Source: Gelidibacter salicanalis
GTDB taxonomy: Bacteria > Bacteroidota > Bacteroidia > Flavobacteriales > Flavobacteriaceae
Assembly (NCBI RefSeq): GCF_007997285.1
Contig: NZ_VORX01000001.1
Coordinates: 124,001 to 188,000 of the forward strand
DNA length: 64,000 nt
Reading direction: 5' to 3'
This document shows, piece after piece, positions 18,559 through 27,873 of the stretch. A model generated the notes under the pieces. The model did not search any database and was not told the origin of the DNA. It saw only the letters and a program-made list of their open reading frames with translations. Position numbers and translations under genes: made by a program. Numbering within the stretch: the first letter of the stretch is position 1; each line of letters opens with the position of its first letter.

Positions 18559-18774
18559 AATATTTGGTTTTGGATAAATTAGAATCAAATATAATTTAAA
18601 ATTTGAAATAATGCATAAAATAAGCAATATTACCCTGTTAAATATGCAAATAAAATGCAGTATATTTAGGAAATCAATAAAGGGTACGGATAATTATGCT
18701 TTTGGCGACGGGCAACTTTTTTAGATCTGAATTCGGATCTTTATCCTTTTACAATTAATATATTTTTTAATATT

Positions 18775-19524
18775 ATGAAAAAAAATCACCGACAGCGTTT
18801 AATTATTGATCTGGTCATGTTACATAGAAAAGTTGACACAGATCAGCTAGCGTTAGATTTGAATGTTTCGTCCGATACCATCCGTAGGGATTTAAATGAT
18901 TTGGATGAAAAGGGAATGCTCACAAAAGTTCACGGTGGAGCAGTATCATCTATTCAAAAATTGTTTCATTATAATGAGAATGCAGTCTTTAATAGGGAGC
19001 ACAAAAATAGTATCGCCACTAAAGCAATACATCTTTTGGAAGATGGTATGGTTGCCATAGTAAGTGGTGGTACGACCAATCTTGTTTTCGTCAATAACTT
19101 ACCTAAAACTTTGAAAGCCACTATTTACACCTATAGTTTAGAAATTGCACTTCAACTGACAGATCATCCGCATATAGAAACTATATTTATTGGCGGAAAG
19201 ATTCAAAAGAAATCCGTAGTTACAACCGGGATTGAAGTGTTTCAAACCTTATCCAAAATACACGCCGACCTATGTTTTGTGGGGGCAAGTGGCATCACTT
19301 TAAATGAAGGAATCACTGATGAAGGTTACGAAATTGCTTTAATAAAAAGAGCGATGGTTGATGCTTCAGACAAAGTGGTTTCCCTCATAACCAGCAACAA
19401 ACTCTGTGTGAGACATAATTATTCAGTATGTCCATTGTCGGCAATTGATGTGATGGTTACAGATCTACAGCCAGAGCACCATCTTTTAGAAGGATATGCA
19501 GATAAAAACATTTTAATTTTATGA
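18775..19524 (+). CDS. DeoR/GlpR-family transcriptional regulator
   Basis: 249 aa, full family length. N-terminal winged helix (about 5-58) with the signature VSSDTIRRDLNDLDEKGMLT and KVHGGAV, then a sugar-phosphate-binding DeoR C-terminal domain with SGGTTNLVFVNNL and FVGASGITLNEGITDEGYEI. Regulators of this class usually repress catabolic genes and are released by a phosphorylated sugar or nucleoside. It is transcribed divergently from susC with about 216 bp between the starts, so it probably controls the susCD-EEP unit. Confidence 0.88.
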   Translation: MKKNHRQRLIIDLVMLHRKVDTDQLALDLNVSSDTIRRDLNDLDEKGMLTKVHGGAVSSIQKLFHYNENAVFNREHKNSIATKAIHLLEDGMVAIVSGGTTNLVFVNNLPKTLKATIYTYSLEIALQLTDHPHIETIFIGGKIQKKSVVTTGIEVFQTLSKIHADLCFVGASGITLNEGITDEGYEIALIKRAMVDASDKVVSLITSNKLCVRHNYSVCPLSAIDVMVTDLQPEHHLLEGYADKNILIL

Positions 19525-19763
19525 AAAATCACTTTTGATAACACTACTTCATGAAACAATCTGTGGAGACATTCTGAATATAAAAGTTTAAGGGTTCAGA
19601 TGTAGATAGATTTTTTCATTAATAAAGATGGTTACCTTTTACTGGGTCAGCTGGTTAGCACAAACTTGCATTCTGTAAAGCGATGCTTAATAAAATAGAC
19701 GTACCTTTGCCAAAATTAAAGGAGTGACCTAAATTAATAGTGTTTGCTTCGTAAACACATTTT

Positions 19764-21032
19764 ATGTCATTTAACTCATTAGGATTATCTGATGCTTTAC
19801 TTAAAGCTGTCAGCAAACAAGGCTATACAACGCCATCACCAATTCAACAAAAAGCAATTCCGTTAATATTAGAAGGTAAAGATGTCTTAGCATCGGCACA
19901 AACCGGTACCGGAAAGACTGCAGGATTTACATTGCCATTACTGCAATTATTATCGCAAGGGCAACCTTTGCGCCAGCGCCCTGTTAGAGCATTGGTATTA
20001 ACGCCTACGCGCGAATTAGCAGCTCAGGTGTACCAAAACGTCAAACAATACAGTACTTATTTAGATATTAGAAGCACCGTTATTTTTGGCGGAGTGAACC
20101 AGAATCCCCAAGTGGCAACACTTCGCAATGGGGTGGATGTGCTTGTAGCAACACCAGGCCGTTTGTTAGATTTACATAACCAACGTTTGATATCTCTTGC
20201 CAATGTCGAAATTCTCGTCTTGGATGAGGCAGATCGTATGTTGGATATGGGCTTTTTACGCGACATTAAGAAAATTATGGCAGTCATGCCGTCCAAACGT
20301 CAAAACTTATTGTTTTCGGCAACTTTCTCTAAAGAGATCAAAGCCTTGGCAAATGAAATTTTAAATCACCCAGTATTAGTGGAGGCCACTCCTGAAAACA
20401 CGACGGTTGATGCAATAGACCAACAAGTCTACCGCGTGGCCAAAGGTTTAAAACCTGATTTATTGGTCAAATTGATTTCTGACGGCAATTGGGAACAGGT
20501 TCTGGTATTTACACGTACCAAACATGGCGCCAATAAACTGACCAAGAAATTGATCAGTAGTGATATTACCGCTATGGCCATTCACGGAAATAAAAGCCAA
20601 GGCGCTAGAACGAAAGCGTTGGACGGTTTCAAAAAAGGAACAGTCAGGGTTTTGGTTGCCACTGATATTGCAGCCCGTGGATTGGACATCCCGTTATTGC
20701 CACACGTGATTAATTTTGAACTTCCTAATATTGCAGAAGATTATGTGCATAGAATTGGTAGAACGGGAAGGGCAGGAGCTAGCGGATTGGCGATCTCCTT
20801 AGTAAGTGCTGATGAGACTTCATTTCTTCGTGATATCGAAAAATTAATTGGTGAACGTATTCCTATGGAAATTGTAGAAGGTTTTGAACCAGATCCTAAC
20901 GCGTCTACAGAACCTATCAAGCAAGGACAAGGTCAAGGCAGAAATAGCCGACCTCAAGCTCGAAAATCTTCAGGAAATAACCAATCTTCAGGGAGTAGCG
21001 CTAATAGGAACAGAAATAGGAGACGGAATTAG
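19764..21032 (+). CDS. DEAD-box RNA helicase (RhlE-like)
   Basis: 422 aa. Ordered motifs: Q motif (FNSLGLS...[13 protein letters not shown]), Walker [28 protein letters not shown] in [16 protein letters not shown] in [17 protein letters not shown] and [10 protein letters not shown]. The last 50 residues form an Arg/Asn/Ser-rich basic tail typical of RhlE-type helicases. It unwinds RNA in ribosome assembly or mRNA decay. A -7 box TACCTTTG lies at 19702-19709, about 55 bp before the start, and a small hairpin (GTGTTT/AAACAC, 19740-19758) sits directly in front of the ATG. Hexamer repeats begin right after the stop. Confidence 0.93.
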   Translation: MSFNSLGLSDALLKAVSKQGYTTPSPIQQKAIPLILEGKDVLASAQTGTGKTAGFTLPLLQLLSQGQPLRQRPVRALVLTPTRELAAQVYQNVKQYSTYLDIRSTVIFGGVNQNPQVATLRNGVDVLVATPGRLLDLHNQRLISLANVEILVLDEADRMLDMGFLRDIKKIMAVMPSKRQNLLFSATFSKEIKALANEILNHPVLVEATPENTTVDAIDQQVYRVAKGLKPDLLVKLISDGNWEQVLVFTRTKHGANKLTKKLISSDITAMAIHGNKSQGARTKALDGFKKGTVRVLVATDIAARGLDIPLLPHVINFELPNIAEDYVHRIGRTGRAGASGLAISLVSADETSFLRDIEKLIGERIPMEIVEGFEPDPNASTEPIKQGQGQGRNSRPQARKSSGNNQSSGSSANRNRNRRRN

Positions 21033-21610
21033 AGAGTTGAAATTGAAATTGAAATTGAAGTTGAAGTTGAATTTGAATTTGCGGTAGTTTCACATTAAAA
21101 TTTTGGTTGATTTGAATGCCGGATTAGCGCTTTTTAATCACCTTTAAACCTTTTTTTCAGCGTTATCAGCGTTCTTTTTATAAAGAGTTCGCGCTTCGAC
21201 TGCGCTCAGTGTGACAGGTGAAATTGAAAATGAAGTTGAATTTGAAATTGAAGTAGAGTTAGAAGTTACATTATAATTTTGGTTGATTAGAATACCGGAT
21301 TAGTGCTTTTTAATCACCTTAAAATCTATTTATTCAGCGTTATCAGCGTTCTTTTTATAAAGAGTTCGCACTTCGACTGCGCTCAGAGTGACAGGTGAAA
21401 TTGAAGTTGAAATTGAAATTGAAGTTGAGGTAGATTTCACATTAAAATTTTGGTTGATTAGAATACCGGATTAGTGCTTTTTAATCACCTTAAAATCTGT
21501 TTATTCAGCGTTATCTGCGTTCTTTTTATAAAGAGTTCGCACTTCGTCTGCGCTCAGTGTGACAGGTGAAGTTGAAATTGAATTTGAATTTGAATTTGAA
21601 TTTGAAATCG
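21033..21610. repeat. Three tandem units of about 175 bp with hexamer microsatellites
   Basis: Each unit consists of a run of hexamers (GAAATT, GAAGTT, GAATTT), a conserved block (TTTTGGTTGATT...CCGGATTAG...TTTTTAATCACC) and an end block AAAGAGTTCGC-CTTCG-CTGCGCTCAG-GTGACAGGTGAA. The end blocks start at about 21193, 21371 and 21542, giving periods of 178 and 171 bp. Hexamer runs differ in length and composition between units, as expected from slippage. No gene is present. Confidence 0.88.
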
Positions 21611-21669
21611 AATACGAAAAATTTTGTCGAATTACCGTAAACCCTAGACCTCACACCTCATACCTCCCT

Positions 21670-21891
21670 ATGCTGAGTACGAATTTAAAAGAGAAAATGA
21701 TTTCAGTTTGTGAGGCAAAGATTGCTTCTAAAGGACCCGATGTGGGATTATCATTTTATGCATTTTTTGCAAATAAGAATGATGCGCCTAAATTGTTAAT
21801 GGAAGCTGCCATCTGGTGGATCGAGACGCATCAGTTGGATCATTTTGAGAAAGCGGTTAAGATTAAAGCGTTGGTGGAGGCTGAAGACTAA
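21670..21891 (+). CDS. Small conserved helical protein (DUF6500-like)
   Basis: 73 aa from the ATG at 21670. A longer frame opens at 21559, but its first 37 residues (an EFEFEF run) are read from the hexamer repeat and are not expected in the protein. The remainder, with KEKMISVCEAKIASKG, VGLSFYAFFANKND and WWIETHQLDHFEKAVKIKALV, is a compact mostly helical protein widespread in Flavobacteriaceae; I recall it as DUF6500, which should be confirmed. Function unknown. It is framed by copies of the same repeat on both sides. Confidence 0.7.
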   Translation: MLSTNLKEKMISVCEAKIASKGPDVGLSFYAFFANKNDAPKLLMEAAIWWIETHQLDHFEKAVKIKALVEAED

Positions 21892-22185
21892 GGTTTTGAG
21901 ATGATGCTTAACATTAGCATTGATACTTCATTGCCGTATTTCATTTCCAAGTAGATTTTATTATTTTAGCAACTAGTTCAGATCAGTTCAATTTATTAAA
22001 GTCAGTGCTATCAGCTTTATCAGTGTGATCCGCGTTCTATTGATCTATGAAAGCACTTCGACTGCGCTCAGTGTGACGGATGAAGTTGAAGTTGAAACTA
22101 AAATTGAACTACTTTAAATAATAATTCTTGATCTAACGAACCAGCAGACTTCTGAGATTAAAGCCCAACTATAAACCTATTAAAA
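21892..22185. repeat. Gap holding a diverged fourth copy of the hexamer/175-bp repeat
   Basis: Roughly 21997-22115 repeats the elements of the upstream array (CAGTGCTATCAGC, GCGTTCTATTGA, CACTTCGACTGCGCTCAGTGTGAC and then GAAGTTGAAGTTGAAAC) in degenerate form. No coding sequence was seen. Confidence 0.7.
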
Positions 22186-22413
22186 ATGGAACAACCCAAT
22201 AATCCCTTACACGGCATAAAGCTCGAACAAATTCTCACAGATCTTGAAGCGCATTATGGTTGGGAATATATGGGCACAATTATAAATATTAAGTGCTTTA
22301 ACGACAATCCGTCTGTGAAATCTAGCCTTAAATTTTTAAGACGTACGCCTTGGGCGCGTACAAAAGTGGAGTATATGTATTTGAAGATGTTGAAGAATAA
22401 AAATCTGATTTAA
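22186..22413 (+). CDS. VF530-family (DUF2132) small DNA-binding protein
   Basis: 75 aa. The pattern PLHGIKLEQILTDLEAHYGW, CFNDNPSVKSSLKFLRRTPWAR and KVEYMYLKM is characteristic of the VF530 family, whose founding structure (from Vibrio fischeri) is a small helical protein with a proposed DNA-binding fold. The gene stands alone. The biological role is not established. Confidence 0.85.
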   Translation: MEQPNNPLHGIKLEQILTDLEAHYGWEYMGTIINIKCFNDNPSVKSSLKFLRRTPWARTKVEYMYLKMLKNKNLI

Positions 22414-22821
22414 AGCTGGATCGCAAAACATTATTATGTTCTCTATTTACGAGTTTTTAAAGAATAGTACTTCATTCTAGAAGAACTTTTTCATCTGTTT
22501 TTATTTACCGCTTTCAACAAAAATAAATATGCGTTTCTCGATACATTTTTCAAAGTTGTTGCTTTTTAGATAGAATTATTGAGCGGCGGTCCTTTATAAT
22601 TTTTAGAGTTTTCATTACCCTTGTAAAATTATTGCTCGGTTCTCGATACATTTTTTAATATATTGTTTCTTTATTGGAATTAGAGAGGTGCGGCTTTAAA
22701 ATATCTTTGAGTTTACGCTGAAACTAGATATCTAAGTACTCGGTTCTCGAAACATTTTTTAATCTGCCGCTTCCGCGTCAGCTTAAAAAAAACTCGAACT
22801 GACAAGGCAGTGTGTGAAGCT
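22414..22821. repeat. Gap with three copies of a TTCTCGATACATTTTT element
   Basis: Related blocks occur at 22534-22550, 22635-22659 and 22741-22763 (TTCTCGATAC or TTCTCGAAAC followed by A/T-rich sequence). The third continues through CTGCCGCTTCCGC to ACTCGAACTGAC (22792-22803), giving a complete dispersed element bounded by TTCTCGATAC and ACTCGAACTGAC. Another copy forms the 3' end of trpF. No gene is visible. Confidence 0.7.
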
Positions 22822-23661
22822 TTACTTTTCGGTATACGGAAACATAAGTTTGAACGTATCATTTACACTTTGATGTAAAATGGTGGCGTGGTTCTCTTTG
22901 GGTAAAAACAATAATTCGACCTTCAAATTTGGCTTGCCGGAATTCTTTAATAATTCAGCTAACGTTTTTGCCTCACGTTCCATAATCTCTCCTTCATTAC
23001 CAACAGACACATACACATTGACAGGCATTTTAGGATGCGCTCCCAGAAACATTTTAGCATCTTTAAGTAAGGTTTCATTATCCCACCACAAACTCGGACT
23101 CACGATAATATAATCTGTAAACAGTGTTGGCTTTTTGAATAAAATCTCCGTTGCCAACAATCCACCAAGTGATTGGCCGATTAGCATTTTTTGAGTATTC
23201 GTCTTGTAATTCGCATGGATGTAAGGTTGCACTTCTTTTTGTAAGAAGTCGATAAACTTTCTCGAACCGCCGGTGGTTGGAAAATCTTTCTTTAATTTCT
23301 TATCAATTGTTGGAAAAGTGAAATCACGTTTCCTATCAATATTGGCAATGCCAACCACTATGGTATTGGGCATATTCATCTGCAAATTAAAAAATTGAAC
23401 CAATCCAACTACATGCAGAAAATCTTCATTCAAAGAGCCATCTAACACATATATGACTGGGTATTTTAAAGTATCAGAAACTTTATAATTCTCAGGTAAG
23501 TATATATTTAAGGTTCTCGATTCCGATAAAATGTTAGAATCAATGGTCACAATCTCACCAATCATTAAAGGTGATTTTGAGCTTTCTTTTAGAGCAGTCT
23601 GCGCTTCTGCAGGAGTAAAGTAGATGCTGATAAAAAATATACTAAAGAAAAGGTATTTCAT
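22822..23661 (-). CDS. Secreted alpha/beta hydrolase, Fes/IroE-like esterase
   Basis: 279 aa with a signal peptide to about residue 20. Alpha/beta hydrolase motifs: RTLNIYLPENY, YPVIYVLDGS, the nucleophile elbow IGQSLGG (S164) and a C-terminal catalytic His probably in KENHATI. This is the putative-esterase family (PF00756) that includes enterochelin esterase-like IroE. A role in siderophore or ester hydrolysis in the periplasm is possible but not shown by neighbours. The promoter side abuts the 110-bp repeat array. Confidence 0.82.
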   Translation of the reverse strand: MKYLFFSIFFISIYFTPAEAQTALKESSKSPLMIGEIVTIDSNILSESRTLNIYLPENYKVSDTLKYPVIYVLDGSLNEDFLHVVGLVQFFNLQMNMPNTIVVGIANIDRKRDFTFPTIDKKLKKDFPTTGGSRKFIDFLQKEVQPYIHANYKTNTQKMLIGQSLGGLLATEILFKKPTLFTDYIIVSPSLWWDNETLLKDAKMFLGAHPKMPVNVYVSVGNEGEIMEREAKTLAELLKNSGKPNLKVELLFLPKENHATILHQSVNDTFKLMFPYTEK

Positions 23662-23704
23662 TTATTGATTTTAATTTTTTTGATATGATTTACATGGATG
23701 ATGT

Positions 23705-24573
23705 TTTTTTGACACGAATTTCACGAATCCCACGAATTTTAAACTCTCTATAAAACATAAATATTCCTCAAACAGTCTTGATTCTTGATTCTAACAGCGC
23801 AGCGGTCTTGGTTCTTTTTTGACACGAATTTTACGAATCCCACGAATTTTAAACTCTCTATAAAACATAAATATTCCTCAAACAGTCTTGATTCTTGATT
23901 CTAACAGCGCAGCGGTCTTAATTCTTTTTTGACACGAATTTCACGAATTATACGAATTTTAAACTGTCCATAAAACCTGCATTTCCCACAGACAGTCTTG
24001 ATTCTTGTTTCTAGCAGCGCGGCGGTCTTGATTCTTTTTTGACACGAATTTCACGAATCCCACTAATTTTAAACTGTCTTTAAAACATAAGTACTCCATT
24101 AAAAAAGTCTTGATTCTTGATTCTAACAGCGCAGCGGTCTTAATTTTTTTTTGATACGAATTTCACGAATTATACGAATTTTAAACTGTCCATAAAACCT
24201 ACATTTCCCACAGACAATCTTGGTTCTTGATTCTAGCAGCGCAGCGGTCTTGATTCTTTTTTGATACGAATTTCACGAATCACACTAATTTTAAACTGTC
24301 TATAAAATATACGTATTCTACAAACAGTCTTGATTCCTGATTCTAACAGCGCAGCGGTCTTGGCTCTTTTTTGACACAAATTTCACGAATTTCACGAATT
24401 ATACGAATTTTAAACTGTCCATAAAACCTTCATTTCCCACAGACAGTCTTGGTTCTTGATTCTAGCAGCGCAGCGGTCTTGATTCTTTTTTGACACGAAT
24501 TTTAACAGTACATAAAATATACATTGCACAAACAATCTTGATTCTTAATTCTAACAGCGCAGCGGTCTTAATT
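23705..24573. repeat. Tandem array, eight copies of a 110-bp unit
   Basis: The landmark AGCGCAGCGG (copy 3 AGCGCGGCGG) begins at 23796, 23906, 24016, 24128, 24238, 24348, 24467 and 24556, so the period is 110 bp with slips of +2, +9 and -21. Each unit has CACGAATTT-type nonamers, TTTTAAACT, TAAAAC and GATTCTTGATTCTA-CAGCGCAGCGGTCTT. Units fall into type A (CCCAC/TAATTTTAAACT, copies 1, 2, 4, 6) and type B (TATACGAATTTTAAACTGTCC, copies 3, 5, 7), alternating in the second half; copy 8 is shortened. The array fills the space between the stop at 24588 and the esterase promoter. Confidence 0.92.
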
Positions 24574-24587
24574 CTATAATAAAAAAA

Positions 24588-25247
24588 CTAATCTTCCTCC
24601 TCGTCAAATAGCTCGATGGTGGCGTCAAATTCGGCGTCTTTAAATTCGTCACGACTGATCCAATACTCTGATGTTTTTAGAATGTATGAGTTGTCGCCCT
24701 TAGCTTTCAATTCCCACACAATATCATCGGCTTCTATGAAAGCCTCTTTACCGGCCAATTGGTCAGCGTAAAGACGTTTAATTACGCTATTGTTTGCTAA
24801 GGTTTGGTCCAATACTTTTAAAACCACTTCTTTGTTGACCTCCTTATTTGGTGTAATTTCAAATTCAATTACTGTTGCCTTAGCGCTTGGAAAGGTCCCA
24901 TTGTAGGCTTTGTGCAATAATTGATTGATGTTAAAAAGCTCATGGTGTAAGCTAATGTCACTGTATTCTTCTGAAATTTTATCCAAAAGCATGTCATGGG
25001 ACATTTGTCCAATTTGGCCTTCGTTAAGGTGTTCAGAAAGTTTGTAATCCAATAAAATGGCAGCCGCTTCTGGGCCATCAAAATCTGAAATGGCCATAAA
25101 AAGCAGGTCTTTCAGCTCTGTAGGTTTAGAGTCTTTGGCATCCGGAAATCCGAACAATTCCAAAAGTTTAATATAATCCGCATTGGTCCATGCGTCTTCG
25201 AATTCTTCAACAGTTTTAACACTATTGATAATCATATGATAGGTCAT
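24588..25247 (-). CDS. Conserved hypothetical protein co-transcribed with the GNAT-nitrilase fusion
   Basis: 219 aa, acidic, without signal peptide or membrane segment. The N-terminal half is helical (EEFEDAWTNADYIKLLELFGF, AAAILLDYKLSEHLN), the C-terminal half looks like alternating beta strands (ATVIEFEITPN, DDIVWELKAKGD, YILKTSEYWIS). I do not recognise a family. The start lies 2 bp after the stop of the preceding GNAT-nitrilase gene, so a linked function is likely. The 110-bp repeat array starts right behind the stop codon. Confidence 0.75.
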   Translation of the reverse strand: MTYHMIINSVKTVEEFEDAWTNADYIKLLELFGFPDAKDSKPTELKDLLFMAISDFDGPEAAAILLDYKLSEHLNEGQIGQMSHDMLLDKISEEYSDISLHHELFNINQLLHKAYNGTFPSAKATVIEFEITPNKEVNKEVVLKVLDQTLANNSVIKRLYADQLAGKEAFIEADDIVWELKAKGDNSYILKTSEYWISRDEFKDAEFDATIELFDEEED

Positions 25248-25249
25248 AA

Positions 25250-26770
25250 TTATTTCTTTTTAAGTTCAAATAAATCTGTTCTTCTGTCTTTTAAGTTTCT
25301 CACACTACCAAATTGGTTGAGTTCTCTTAAAAGGTCAATATCCACGTCGGCAATGAGGATCATTTCCGCATTTTGAGTGGCTTCCGCTTTAACACCGTTG
25401 GTTGGGAATGCAAAATCGCAAGGCGTAAATACCATAGATTGGGCGTACTGTATGTCCATATTTTGAACATTTGGTAAATTCCCCACACTTCCAGCAATCG
25501 CAACGTAACATTCGTTTTCAATAGCTCGTGCTTGGGCACAATGGCGCACCCGTGAGAATCCGTTTTGAGTATCAGTTAAGAACGGTACGAATAGGATATC
25601 CATACCTTCATCTGCTAAGATACGGCTTAGTTCAGGGAACTCCACATCATAACAAATAAGAATCCCAATTTTACCACAGTCGGTGTCAAACGCTTTAAGT
25701 TTGGTACCGCCAACCATTCCCCAAACTCTTGCTTCGTCCGGTGTGATATGCAATTTTTCAAAACGTTCTGTACTACCATCCCGTCGGCATAGATATCCAA
25801 CATTAAATAGCTGACCATTCACCACTTCTGGCATACTTCCAGTGATGATATTGATATTATAGGAAATGGCAAGTTTGGAAAAACGTTGTACCATTTCTGG
25901 CGTGTGTTTGGCTAATTCTCGGATGGCTTCTGGCGTAGACAAATGGTTATTTCCCGCCATTAACGGCGCATTAAAAAACTCAGGGAACAAGGCAAAGTCA
26001 CTGCGGTACCCAGAAACGGAGTCGATAAAAAACTCTGCTTGCTGCATCATTTCATCCATATCTTTATACAAACGCATTTGCCATTGTACAAGTCCTAAAC
26101 GTACTATTTTTTTAATGGTAGTGGCTTTTTTAGACTTTTTCTCGTAGTAAATATTGCTCCATTCCAATAATACCGCATAATCCTGAGAAGATGCGTCGCC
26201 TTCTAAATAATTTTTTAAAATTCGGGTAGGGTGAAAATCATTGGAAATTTGAAAATTCAGAACGGGATCATGAATTTCCTTCCGCTTTACTTTATCGATA
26301 TATTCTTTAGGGGAAAGTGTGTCTGAAAATTTGTGATAATTTGGGATGCGGCCGCCAAAAGCTAGACCACGAAGGTTCAGGCGTTCACACAATTCCTTAC
26401 GGTAATCATATAAACGACGCCCAAGTCTTAATCCTCTAAATTCTGGTTTTATAAATACATCGACGCCATAAATAACATCGCCTTCATTGGTATGTGTACT
26501 GAAGGTGTAATTTCCTGTGATATCCTTATAGGTATGATTGTCTTCAAATTGATTATAATCGACAATAATGCTCAATGCACATCCGGCAATCTGATCGTTT
26601 ATTTTAATCACGACCTGACCTTCGGGGAATTTTTCAATTAATTTTTTTATTTGATTTTCTCTCCAAAACGCATCTGGCATGGTCGTGTAGGATTCGATCA
26701 TGGCTTGTTTCAGTTCTTGATAATCGTCAAGATTCAAGTATTTTAATTCGATATTTTCAATGTCATTCAT
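25250..26770 (-). CDS. GNAT acetyltransferase-carbon-nitrogen hydrolase fusion
   Basis: 506 aa with two domains. Residues about 10-160 are a GNAT domain (VFIKPEFRGLRLGRRLYDYR is the acetyl-CoA loop). Residues about 225-500 are a nitrilase-superfamily hydrolase with the full Glu-Lys-Cys triad: FALFPEFFNAP, FEKLHITPDE and GILICYDVEFPE. This fixed architecture is widespread in Bacteroidota. Nitrilase-family enzymes cleave amides or nitriles, and the GNAT part could acetylate the same amine compound. The natural substrate is unknown. The unknown gene at 24588-25247 follows directly. Confidence 0.9.
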   Translation of the reverse strand: MNDIENIELKYLNLDDYQELKQAMIESYTTMPDAFWRENQIKKLIEKFPEGQVVIKINDQIAGCALSIIVDYNQFEDNHTYKDITGNYTFSTHTNEGDVIYGVDVFIKPEFRGLRLGRRLYDYRKELCERLNLRGLAFGGRIPNYHKFSDTLSPKEYIDKVKRKEIHDPVLNFQISNDFHPTRILKNYLEGDASSQDYAVLLEWSNIYYEKKSKKATTIKKIVRLGLVQWQMRLYKDMDEMMQQAEFFIDSVSGYRSDFALFPEFFNAPLMAGNNHLSTPEAIRELAKHTPEMVQRFSKLAISYNINIITGSMPEVVNGQLFNVGYLCRRDGSTERFEKLHITPDEARVWGMVGGTKLKAFDTDCGKIGILICYDVEFPELSRILADEGMDILFVPFLTDTQNGFSRVRHCAQARAIENECYVAIAGSVGNLPNVQNMDIQYAQSMVFTPCDFAFPTNGVKAEATQNAEMILIADVDIDLLRELNQFGSVRNLKDRRTDLFELKKK

Positions 26771-26843
26771 AAAGTGATGTAATGATAAATGTGTTTGTTA
26801 TAAGTTGCAAATATAGTTCTCAGGAAGACTACTTTTAAAAATA

Positions 26844-27296
26844 TTATTTCAATGCCCTAATGCCTTCATAAGTGACTATGGCTACGGCATTCGCTAAATT
26901 TAGACTTCGGATGTGATCACTGAATAAAGGGATTTTGTACAGTTGCTCCGGATGTTTTGCAAGAATATCTTTTGAAAGTCCTACGGATTCTTTACCAAAA
27001 ACGAGAAATAAATTATCCTGAAATGGAATGTCCCAAAAGTTTTTTTGGCCGTGGCTAGATAAAAAGGCCATTTTTTTATCTTGATGTTGCTCAAAAAAGT
27101 CAGCAGCACTGTCATAATAAGTGATGTGAACGTGCGGCCAATAGTCTAACCCTGCACGTTTGAGGCGAGCATCGGTTATTTCAAATCCGAAAGGTTTAAC
27201 CAAATGTAAATGCGAACCTGAGGCCAAGGCTAATCTGCCAATGTTGCCTGTATTATTAGGGATTTCAGGTTCAATTAAAACAATATTTAAAGGCAT
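26844..27296 (-). CDS. trmL: tRNA (cytidine/uridine-34-2'-O)-methyltransferase
   Basis: 150 aa, the family length. SPOUT-fold motifs with the knotted SAM site: IVLIEPEIPNNTGNIGRLA, HLHLVKPFGF, LVFGKESVGLS and IPLFSDHIRSLNLANAVAIV. TrmL methylates the wobble ribose of tRNA-Leu isoacceptors. The stop of the preceding lipoprotein gene lies one base upstream, so both may share a transcript. Confidence 0.93.
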   Translation of the reverse strand: MPLNIVLIEPEIPNNTGNIGRLALASGSHLHLVKPFGFEITDARLKRAGLDYWPHVHITYYDSAADFFEQHQDKKMAFLSSHGQKNFWDIPFQDNLFLVFGKESVGLSKDILAKHPEQLYKIPLFSDHIRSLNLANAVAIVTYEGIRALK

Positions 27297-27297
27297 A

Positions 27298-27780
27298 TTA
27301 ATAATCTAGAGTATCGCATGCTACTGCAGTTAATGGAAATTTATCGTCAAAAGTAATTGTAGCATTTTCTTTAAATACAGTGGTGTTTTGTGCGTCTACC
27401 TCTAATTCGCCATAACCTTGAAGTACCACATTATCTTTCTTGAGAAGAATGAGTTCTCGCTTAGACTTGGTGCCTTCAGCTTCAAAATTATAATCGGCAT
27501 ATATAGTGTCACCTTTCATAATGCCTTCAAATACCCCATGACTCCCGTCTTTTTCATAAAAATTAAAGAGTAATGTCCCCGTGACCAAGGTTTTGTTTTC
27601 CTTCAAGATTAATTTAATGGTGTCCCTATTATTCGCGTACAAATAACACTGCTCATTAGCCTTTAAAGTTTTAGATTCAGTCTCTGAACTTGATGGCAAC
27701 GGCTTTTCGGTAGAATTTTCTTTGCAGGAGAAACTCATTAGAGCAAAGATCATGACGATTGCTTTTAAGTGTATATTCAT
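27298..27780 (-). CDS. Putative lipoprotein, unknown function
   Basis: 160 aa from the ATG at 27780 (the open frame extends 17 codons further without a signal). Lipoprotein signal with lipobox LMSFSC, Cys at about residue 19. The mature part is beta-rich with NRDTIKLILKENKTLVTGTLLFNF and GDTIYADYNFEAEGTKSKRE, a pattern common in small flavobacterial lipoproteins. No catalytic motif is visible. It ends one base before trmL. Confidence 0.75.
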   Translation of the reverse strand: MNIHLKAIVMIFALMSFSCKENSTEKPLPSSSETESKTLKANEQCYLYANNRDTIKLILKENKTLVTGTLLFNFYEKDGSHGVFEGIMKGDTIYADYNFEAEGTKSKRELILLKKDNVVLQGYGELEVDAQNTTVFKENATITFDDKFPLTAVACDTLDY

Positions 27781-27873
27781 CTTGGTTGTGGTATTTATAC
27801 TACTTTGGTAACTAAAAAGAAACCTATTCAATTTATGTAGAATAGGTCTCTTCGGCTTTTTTTACTCAGACAA

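Noticed and set aside
15502-18627. Upstream start of the SusC-like protein at 18627
   Set aside because: The extra 23 residues precede a normal signal peptide at the ATG at 18558 and would block export.
21559-21669. N-terminal extension with an EFEFEF stretch on the small conserved protein
   Set aside because: Encoded by the hexamer repeat; the conserved part begins after the ATG at 21670.
23705-24573. CRISPR array
   Set aside because: The units are about 110 bp and repeat over their full length; there are no short identical repeats separated by unique spacers and no cas genes.
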